64,000 nucleotides of DNA, taken from contig JAHLEZ010000006.1 of NCBI GenBank assembly GCA_020726505.1, positions 2,170,001 through 2,234,000 of the forward strand, given 5' to 3'. This stretch comes from Leptodontidium sp. MPI-SDFR-AT-0119. Taxonomy: Eukaryota > Ascomycota > Leotiomycetes > Helotiales > Leptodontidiaceae. The notes under the pieces are model-generated. The model saw nothing but the letters and a program-made list of their open reading frames with translations, searched no databases and was not told where the DNA came from. Each line of letters opens with the position of its first letter. The first letter of the stretch is position 1. Positions 56,128-64,000 of the stretch are shown here, one piece after another. Made by a program: the position numbers and the translations under genes.

Positions 56128-57233
56128 CTAGCTGATGAAGCACAAACATCCTAGCATAAGGTAGAAGACGAAGAGAGGGTACACCGCAATGCCGACTCTG
56201 TTCTTGACTACGCCGCTTCCACCGAGGATACTGACACCGGCTGCTAGTGACCAGCCGACTAGGACGAGGTAGACTGGTACGCGAGCTACGGTTGGGAGTC
56301 TGAAGACTGAGAGGAGGGCAGCGATGACGAGGGGGAAAAGTGTATATCCGATAATGCAAACACTTTGCGCAAAGGAGCTGTAAGACAGAAAAAGAGAGAA
56401 TTAGCCACAAGTCCACAATCCAGACTCTCTCTCCCACACGCACTACAGATCTTAAGTCTGTAAAAGAAAAGAGGGAGGGCAAAGGGAAGACTCACATATT
56501 CCCACCCAGCAGCTTAATTTGCATGGTAACCACCGCCTCTCCAATCCACACCATAGCGAAAACCCCACTAAACACCAAGCTCTTCTGCTCCTTATCGGCA
56601 CTAAAGCTCAAAAACAGACTCAGCAGGAGACAGAACACCAACGGGCCCCAGAGATCCCAATCCCTTAGGCCCTCACTCATATTGCCCTGAGCAAGCAAGG
56701 TATCAGGATCCAGCGCCCTGCCTGCAAGTCCCATAATCTCATCCCTGGCACCGCTGATACCGGCGCCGCGGATATTCTCGTAGGCGCCTCGGAAGGACGT
56801 CGTGCCTTCGAGCATGGAGCCCCCGAAGAGGTATTTCGGGTACAGCACCTCGCGCATCTTGGACCAGACGGCGAACAGGTCTCGACTCAGCGTGTCCCAT
56901 ACCGACTCGTCGATTGTGTTTGTGGGCGCGCGGCGGTCTTCGCCGGGGATCCGTGATGTGAGGTATGATTCGTTGAGGGGGGCGGAGGAGGAGGAGCCGC
57001 TGTTTATGTTGCCTGATACTAGGGGTGCGCGCGAGGAATGGGTTTGTGAGGGTTGGAGGGGGTCGTCGAGATCGTCGAGGTCCGCTGGTGAAGGGTTAGT
57101 TCTGGGATTCTGGTACAGGTATAGAGTATTTGTATGGTGGAAAGAATGGCATACCATCATCGGGATCTATCAGATCATCGTCTTCGACATGGGGTTGGTT
57201 GTAGTGCTCGTAGGGGTTCGAGGAGGACGCCAT
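56128..57233 (-). CDS. Yip1-family membrane protein, Yip4/YIPF6-like
   Basis: Three exons, 57233-57155, 57084-56496 and 56377-56128, give 305 residues. The acidic and Ser-rich N-terminus (MASSSNPYEHYNQPHVEDDD) is followed by the Yip4 signature NTIDESVWDTLSRDLFAVWS and KMREVLYPKYLFGG. Five hydrophobic spans follow, including WDLWGPLVFCLLLSLFLSF, SLVFSGVFAMVWIGEAVV, IIGYTLFPLVIAALLSVF and VPVYLVLVGWSLAAGVSIL. Yip proteins sit in Golgi and endoplasmic reticulum membranes and associate with Rab GTPases during vesicle traffic. Phases are consistent. Confidence 0.93.
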
Positions 57234-57781
57234 TTCGTGGTTGGTTGACTACAGCTTTTTGAAGCTGTCAAACTCTAGGAAGACCTGAAGTTTTAATTCT
57301 CACTTCGCCTCCTGTTCAAGGCGACCAAATCCGGAGTTTGTGGTTGGAGTTCAATTGTGATGTGTAGATACCGAACAGGGAGAGCTCGGCTTGCATCCAC
57401 GGTTTCCTCAACTGATGTGCTGCGCGTCAAATGCCAAGCCACGGGAGCTAAGCTATCCCAGCTAGTCCCGAATGGGAGTATGTAGCTGTAAGTGAACCTG
57501 TCGCTGGGACCACAGTGGTATACCTACTCTTCAGTACTACTTTATCACGTTGGACTTCTATATTTTAATCACTTCCGCATTTAGGTGAGTGTCATCCTGA
57601 AATTTCTCCAGAATACGATAAACGCGCAGTAACAAGTGGTATTTTCATTTCATTAGTCATACAGAAATACAACACGAGAAATATGACAGTTGCAGATTTT
57701 TCCATTTCCGAAATTTCCAATCAGCGAAAAAGAACCCCAAGAACATGTTAAAGCGCGAAAGTCTCACCGTCATTTACTGTC
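57234..57781. other. Intergenic, no gene seen
   Basis: Yip4 promoter and the 3' flank of the PAS gene, about 550 bp. Confidence 0.55.
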
Positions 57782-59696
57782 CTAGTGCCATGGATTTTGG
57801 TTCTCAAATGCTGCTTCGCGTGGGCTATGGGACTGTTGTGGCTGTGAGGTTGGTGGCTCCTCTGTTGCCCGTGATGGAGCGGTTCCCCAGTTACGATGTC
57901 CAGGGCTGTGACCAGGTTGTGGTTCGAAAGTATAAGCGGGAGCAGGTCGATCCATCGAGCCAGAATGATTAGGTGCCATCGATAGATCATCACCGTAGCC
58001 ATGCCGTTCAAGGAGATGAGGGTGCTGGAAGGGTCCTTTGCTTCCATCACCAGGCTCATTCGTCTTCTCGTCCAACCGAGACCATTTCTGTGCAGCTTGA
58101 TTATCCGGTGGAAGATACCCAGGGCTTGGCTGTCCATGCGGATCCCAAATTGGAAGCCCCCCAGGTGGCTGACTCTCCCCTCGAGGAACACCATGGCCAT
58201 AGGAGGCAATGTTTCCATTAATGCCTGTCAATGACCAAGCGAAAACAGCAACCTCCCGAATCGAATTCATGAATTCGGCTAAAGGTGGTCCACCAGCCGG
58301 AAGCTGAGGAGCTTGCAGACCGTGCTGAAAAGGTAACTGGGCATTGGGTTGGTACTGATGAGGTCGGATTGGATTTGCACCCCAAGGGGCAGCAAATAGA
58401 CCATTTGCATATTGTGGAGCCTGCGCTTGCTGAATAGGCTGCTGGAGAGATGGTATGATAGGGCGAGCTCGTCGCAGTACCACCACCAATCCATCGGAGG
58501 TGCAAGAAACAACAGCTTCAATCTCGATGGGATCAGGAGCAGGAGCAGGCCTAGGGGAACGCACACTCCTTCGTTGACGACGCTCCTCGGGAGACACGAG
58601 TGCCAGAGAAGAACTCGACGAACGCGATGTTTGTGCCTTATCAAAGATGGCATGAGGCGCATCTTGTTCAAGATCGGTACTCTCTCCGGAAGATGTCCGT
58701 GTGCTGTCCCTAGGGGGATGGGATGCCGCCATGGTCGAAGATTCCCCATTTCCAGAGTTCTCAGGAGCCACAGCACCAGCCGCATGCTCCACAACCGGGC
58801 TGGAATCGAGATCCATGTGGCCATTGAGTTCCACACCTCCATCCTCAGAGTCGCTGCTTTGACTGGCCTCACGCATTTCCTCGTCCATCTCTTCCTCTCG
58901 GCGAGGGTTTCGGTGCCAGAACCGAAGGTACGCAATGGAGTCGTTGGCCTTCGCACTTTCCAAGCAGCGAATGGCTTCAGGAAGACAATTCTCCTGCATG
59001 CACTCGTAGAAGCTCTTGTCCTTGAACTCCTCAGGAGAGATCCCGAGTATGCTGCTGACAGCGTTCGTAGCGTACATGACGGTAAGGGTACGCGTGAACC
59101 GGTTGAGTATCAAAGCAGCTCGAGGTTCCAGAAGGGAAGCTTGAGGTGGGGTTCTGAACTTGGAGGACAAGTGCTCCAGCATGTGGTATCGTGGATCCCT
59201 TGGAGAAGATGCAAAGAGACGTCGAATCACTGGAGCTTCTACAGCTCGGCCTGTCCACGATTTAGCGTAGAATCGTTTAAAAATCTCAAGCAGACTTACG
59301 TGCACTCTTCGTGTCTCCTCTGTAGATGCTGGTACAGGCGACTAGAACCTCGTAGACAATTGTGAATACACATTCACAGCCGACCCATTCTCCATCCCGG
59401 TTTTGAATTCGAGCATAGTGGAGAACGGCGGCCCTGTCCATCTGAACACCGCGGTTGTGGATAGTTCTGGCATTGAATACTTCGTCAGGGTGGAAGTAGT
59501 CGAAGCTTGATCTACCAATGACGTCCTCCGGCTGGAAACCCAAGATATCAACGATAGACTCGGAGGCAAACAGAATGTTGGCCTCACGGCTAAGGTCTGC
59601 CGAGGTTGAGTTAGCAGCGAAGAGAGCAATGATAACATCATGACATGAAACAAAGTATGGACACTAACTGTGAATTGTCATGAATGTAGTCTCCAT
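57782..59696 (-). CDS. PAS-domain protein with long disordered C-terminus
   Basis: Three exons, 59696-59669, 59596-59300 and 59250-57782, give 597 residues with matching phases. PAS 1 (about 3-105) reads METTFMTIHNLSREANILFAS, IVDILGFQPEDVIGRSSFDYFHPDEV and RDGEWVGCECVFTIVYEVLVACTS. A second PAS-like unit (about 155-225) reads TRTLTVMYATNAVSSILGISPEEFKDKSFYECM and ends YLRFWHRNP. The rest is disordered: acidic/Ser-rich, then basic ERRQRRSVRSPRPAPAP, then Gln/Pro-rich, apart from a block EIEAVVSCTSDGLVVVLRRARP that may continue the second PAS strands. No GATA finger, kinase or LOV cysteine motif (NCRFLQ) is present, so it is neither WC-1 nor WC-2. A sensor or scaffold role is inferred. Confidence 0.88.
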
Positions 59697-60695
59697 TGCG
59701 AAGAAGCTGGCTCTGTATCTCTAAAAAGATATCTCAGCTCTCCACGAGGAGACAACACGGCCTGACTTCACCCGCAATCGAGGTAGATGATAGATCCCCG
59801 ATTCAGTGAAATGAAGACGACACAGGTGTAGGGGGGTATTTGTATGGCGGCGAGGTGGTGGAGTATGACGAAGAGTATTTGTGTAATATCGAAGTGGTCG
59901 TTGAGGAGGGTAGTCGGGTAGCACGTCTTTTGAAAAGTCGGGGAATCGCCGATTGAGGTAGAGAGCACAAGGAAGAAGGCTGAGTGGTTTCGATGGGGAA
60001 CGGTTAGTTTTCTACCGGTGGGTTGCCAATCCGTACTTATATCTAGGTAGCATGCCCTTTCGCAGCAGGAAATGGACCAGTGAGTTCCAGGAAAGTCAAT
60101 ATCAGAGTGGACGATCTGATATGGACGGAACTGGGGAATAAACGCTACAATCGCTGATTTGGGGATTGCTTGCGAACGAACAGCGGGGGGCTTTGGGCCC
60201 TGTCCGCGGATGACCAGGGTGGAGGGTAAGTGGCGGCCTTGAAGGGTGACAGCCAGCGGGCCAGGGTCCTGGTCTTCTCTCGTCTCAAGTGTCAGTCAGC
60301 TCATTGATTGGTGGTTTGGTGTAGCCGTCAACATCTGGATCTGGAATATCGCAGCGTCGCAGTGCATGTGGTCCGGCAGAGAGATGGGAGGGTGCAGATA
60401 GCGTGTGCTCGTAATAGATTTGAGAGGGAGAGGCGTTCGGAGAGTAGGAGCGTGCCAAGGAGATGGGACAGACAGACAGACAGATGGATCGATTAATTAA
60501 TTGTTGCTTAAGCGGAGAGAAAAGAAGAGAAGAGAGAGGAGGGAGAGAGGGAGGAAATCGAGGGAGAGGAGACAGAGGGAGTCGTCGTTGAGGTAGAATA
60601 TGGCTGGCTGGCTGGACTAACGACGTCAGGCAAGGCTCATCCATATGGTACGAAAGCGTACGTACGGCATAAAGCTCTAGGGCCACAGGGACGGG

Positions 60696-60768
60696 AATGG
60701 ACTGGACTGGATTGGACTTGGACTGGACTCGATTGCACTGGATTCCACTGGATTGCCCTGTACTGCAT
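60696..60768 (+). repeat. Degenerate decamer repeat (ggactggatt type)
   Basis: About seven imperfect copies of ggactggatt/tggactggac in tandem. The region is otherwise non-coding. Confidence 0.75.
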
Positions 60769-61784
60769 TTGCACTTCTGCAAGGTGACGGGGACTTCCAT
60801 TTATTGTTATTATGACCTACACTACACTAGGTCCCTGCGCCAGTCCTCTCTCGGTGCTTTCACTCCCCACGGCTAGAATGTTAAGTTAGATCATATATTT
60901 AGTACCCGTCGATCCCTTGCCTTGCTCCAATGCCTCGCCTCTCTACTGGTTTTGTATCGGTTCAAGGCACAGCAATGAATAAATGGATGGATGCACTTTA
61001 GATTCCCATGTTACGAAATAAACATGATACATGCAATAACTTCATTTCTCCGCGTTGAGTTCTATTCGTCAACTCGGAATGAATGCATGAAAAACTTTTG
61101 CTGATACATCCCTAACGTTAGGTATCCTCATCGATGGTCCACAGCCCTAAGGCAAAGTAACCTTCGTAAGTACCTGAGGTACCTTACAGTTTGATCGGAT
61201 TCAAGCATTCATCACCAGCCGTAGAGAAGCCGAGGACTCTGCCGACTCTCCCGACCGAAAATACACGGAATTCGCAAGCATCACTGCAATTCTGTAATCT
61301 ACTAACCTACTCAGGTTCTCATTGCACCCCATCCCAGAAACCGAAGAATGAAAATGAGCTGAACGGATAAGGTCCCCGAGCCTCGTTCGTTCCAACAAAC
61401 ACAAGCCCGCAACCACGGCACGGACGTGTCTCTGTGGCTTACCCGGTTCTGGGGATTCTGAACCAACGGCGTCTGAAGTTTCGTGCCTCCTTCCCTCCGC
61501 AGTGACACTGACCACTCTGGCCACTGACCACTGACCAGCAGGCAGGGCTCGCCGAACGGACCAGGAGTCCAGGAATCCAGGACCAACATGGCTTGTGTGA
61601 TTGTATCCACCCATCCATCCACTCATCCATCAATCCATGGGAATGAATGAACGAACCTCCTCCACCCACAATCTTATCATTACCTTCCATCTCTATTAGG
61701 ATTCCCAGCAAACAGAGTCAGTCAGTCTCGCAGGGGAATTCCTCATGCTGTGACTGACCGACCCACGCCGTACGACACCACACG

Positions 61785-61809
61785 ACGGCGACGGCGACGG
61801 CGACGACGG
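61785..61809 (+). repeat. (GGCGAC)n repeat
   Basis: About four perfect ggcgac units followed by a gacgac variant, GC-rich in a less GC-rich neighbourhood. Confidence 0.8.
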
Positions 61810-63302
61810 GACTGCCTACCCGGTGCACCCTCTCACTCCCTCGAACACGGCTCTGGGATTTCGAAAAACGGCGGCTGGCTGCCTATGTGCAACGCGGGCT
61901 CATTTCTGCGTTGAATCAAGCACGTTTGTTCGAACCTTCCAGCCTACCTTGGCCAGATATTATTTTGGTAAAGTAGCTGGCTGCTGGGCAGTGTAATGAT
62001 ACATGAGACATGACAAGGCTCTTGCCTCCTTCTTGGCATTACTGTATCATGGTAAAAGCATTCAACAGAGCCCCAGCGATCTAGACATCCTCGACGAGAA
62101 AAGAAAAGTTCGGCTTGGAATCGCTGCACATTGGTTTGCCTATCTCTTACCTCTGGTGGGATGGATCATGGATGGGATTCTGTCTTCCCTGGCATCTGTC
62201 TGTGCTGTGCCTCATCGCACGGTCCTCCCCTCAACCCCTCCCACCTTCGATAGTGGACGAGACACACTGACTGCACTGACTGTGGGGTGTGGCCCAAGCT
62301 GCCTGACAGACTCCCAGGGTTTCGGGTCATTTCCACTCATTTAGGGGTCCCAGTGGTCCATATCTGTCTGTCACAACCTAGTCCGATATCAAGCCTTCGT
62401 TATATCTGTTTGGCTGACGGCGGGTGGAGGTTACCAAGGAAGTGTTTTCAGTCCATGCGCTGCACTGTACTGAATAAGAACCTATCAAACGGTAAGGAAG
62501 TTGCCGAGTTCGTTAAAAGTCAAGAAGTGCAAACAGCCTAAGCAATCAGAGCTGAGCCTCTGTCTAGCCTTAATATTGATTTTCTGTTGACGATATTCAA
62601 AAAGTAGAGATCAGTAACCACAAAATACATTTCATTGATTGAATAACATACGACTATCCACCGGTATTTACTGTGAGTAGTCGGATATATCGCCAAACAG
62701 TGAGGTGGTCTTATTTTAGCATGTCACAGTGGTCTTATTTTGACTTCGAGTGACATGCCAACCTGCCAGCCCTGGGGGAAAGCCAAAAAGCCTCATCTGT
62801 ACCCGGGGACCTGTAGTTAATTAGCCGAGCATGGTACCGAGCGGATGGTTGAGGGTCTTGAGGCTGGCTTGAGAATTTGCTTCTTCAGCGTGTAAAAATA
62901 CAAATACCCTTTCCAATATGCCACTTGAATTGCGTAATAATAATAAGAATAAGAGTAATCGTACGATTCATAGCACTTTCAAAGAGCACTAGACAAATTG
63001 TTGTAGAAGGATAGCGAGGCCAACCAAATTCTTCTCTAGTGAAGCGATAACTCTTTAGGTAGGTAGCTCTCGCTCTATGATTAAGAGCCAGTTCAAAGTC
63101 GCTAAATCATTTCAGAACATTAACTTCAAGGAAAAGCCGAGCTCGGGTTTAAGTAAGCCTTGGTTTTGATCTTTGAAATGAATTATATAAGTAGGAAAGC
63201 AGCTCGCTTTATTAGAAACGAATTTGGCTAGCCTCGTAGGAACCTGAGCAACGAGTTGATATCACAGGCCTTAAGGCGCTATCAAAATCCCTTTTAGCTT
63301 CT

Positions 63303-64000
63303 ATGATTTTCGCTACAGCGCCCGCGCCCACTTCGACCCTCCTTTCTTTCCTTTCCTCCTTAGTTCCGAACACCACATCCCAACACTTTCTCCGTTACCT
63401 ACAACAGCTGTACAGTAAACACACATCCGAACTCCGACTTTTGATGAACCTCCTTCACAACCCCACCCACTCCAATTCCAATCCCAATTGCAGATAACAT
63501 CAACAACCAAACCAACACGACTACAATATTATCAACGATCGTCAGGTTCTAGACCCAAGCCCGCTTCGTGCCACAGTGCCACGCCGTCACATCAGGATCA
63601 CTCTGCTCGCTCGCTGGGACACAATTCCAGGAATCCGGACAACAACACTCGAGCACAACTCCTGACGGGTTCGTTCTCAACCCTTCTCACAGGGTTGCAT
63701 CACCGCACGCGCACGCGCACCTGCATCCCATCCCCATTCCTTCAAGCCCCCCGATGCAATAATGCCTGCTCTGCATCCTTAGCATTTCCAGGCTCTCGGT
63801 ACGTTTCATCTCTAGCTTATGCCGTACAGCACGCCCGCGCTCGCTCAGACATGCACGGCGTCGTTTGTTGCCCTCCTTTGCGCTACTCGTCTGGACATTC
63901 TTTTCTTTTGTTTACCTGCCAAGAAGCGGTGAAAATCGTCACGACAGATTCGCAGAAGATGCGATTGCCAATCCTCAGATCCACCTCGCGGATGCAAGTT
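63303..64000. other. Window end, possible leader of a downstream plus-strand gene
   Basis: Pyrimidine-rich plus-strand sequence (ctcctttctttcctttcctcc at 63341 onward) with short frames rich in Ser, Pro, Thr and Asn, and a cacgcgcacgcgcacgcgcac run near 63700. It resembles a promoter and leader more than coding sequence. No confident start codon lies inside the window. Confidence 0.35.

Larger units (their letters stand above)
59697..63302. other. Long region upstream of the PAS gene, no gene seen
   Basis: 3.6 kb. The first 300 bp is the PAS promoter and leader. The remainder is a mosaic of simple motifs: acagacagacagacag and attaattaatt near 60470-60500, purine-rich gagagaggagggagagaggg near 60533, a degenerate ggactggatt repeat, tccatccatccatc near 61610, and a ggcgac repeat. 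Frames up to 170 codons (60285-60800) follow the repeats and are not protein-like. Confidence 0.5.

Noticed and set aside
60285..60800. 171-codon minus-strand frame
   Set aside because: Built largely from tandem repeats (decamer, GA-rich and GACA tracts).

Overview
The window is nuclear DNA from a filamentous ascomycete (Pezizomycotina). I infer a plant-associated or litter-decaying member of the Leotiomycetes, but the class is not proven. The evidence is short GT-AG introns (mostly 42-118 nt) that interrupt conserved protein families, fungus-specific families (Zn2Cys6 regulator, Spc24, Spo7, End3, GH131, PL4), and genes on both strands with no operon structure. I saw no rRNA, tRNA, CRISPR array or intact transposon.

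Layout: 0-8 kb holds a weak hypothetical gene, a HIT-family nucleotide hydrolase, a secreted GH131 glucanase, an alpha/beta hydrolase and a glutathione S-transferase whose frame is broken at a homopolymer. 8.8-22.8 kb is a dense housekeeping block: Ctf18 clamp loader, Zn2Cys6 regulator, RING-H2 ubiquitin ligase, mitochondrial fission factor Fis1, kinetochore Spc24, a two-span membrane protein and a TatD-family hydrolase. 25-34 kb holds a Myb/SANT-like nuclear protein with a long leader, an LSH/Irc5/MUS-30-type SNF2 remodeller and an UNC93-like transporter. 34-37.6 kb is gene-poor. 37.6-42 kb holds an AIF2-type oxidoreductase and a divergent pair, a triosephosphate-isomerase paralogue and an RpiB-type sugar-phosphate isomerase. 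42-57 kb holds a cardiolipin-deacylase-like hydrolase, Spo7, a dual-specificity-phosphatase-like protein, a hypothetical protein, End3, a secreted rhamnogalacturonan lyase (PL4) and Yip4. 57.8-59.7 kb is a PAS-domain protein with a further 4 kb of apparently non-coding DNA upstream.

How the genes relate: most are unrelated neighbours. The TPI-like/RpiB-like pair shares one 554-bp intergenic promoter and matches the two isomerases of bacterial erythritol/erythrulose catabolism, so it may be a small catabolic module; this is the best candidate here for an under-described system. GH131 and PL4 both act outside the cell on glucan or pectin. Cld1-like and Spo7 are divergent lipid-metabolism genes. 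Exon boundaries were worked out by eye from splice sites, reading frame and remembered family consensus. No database search was possible.
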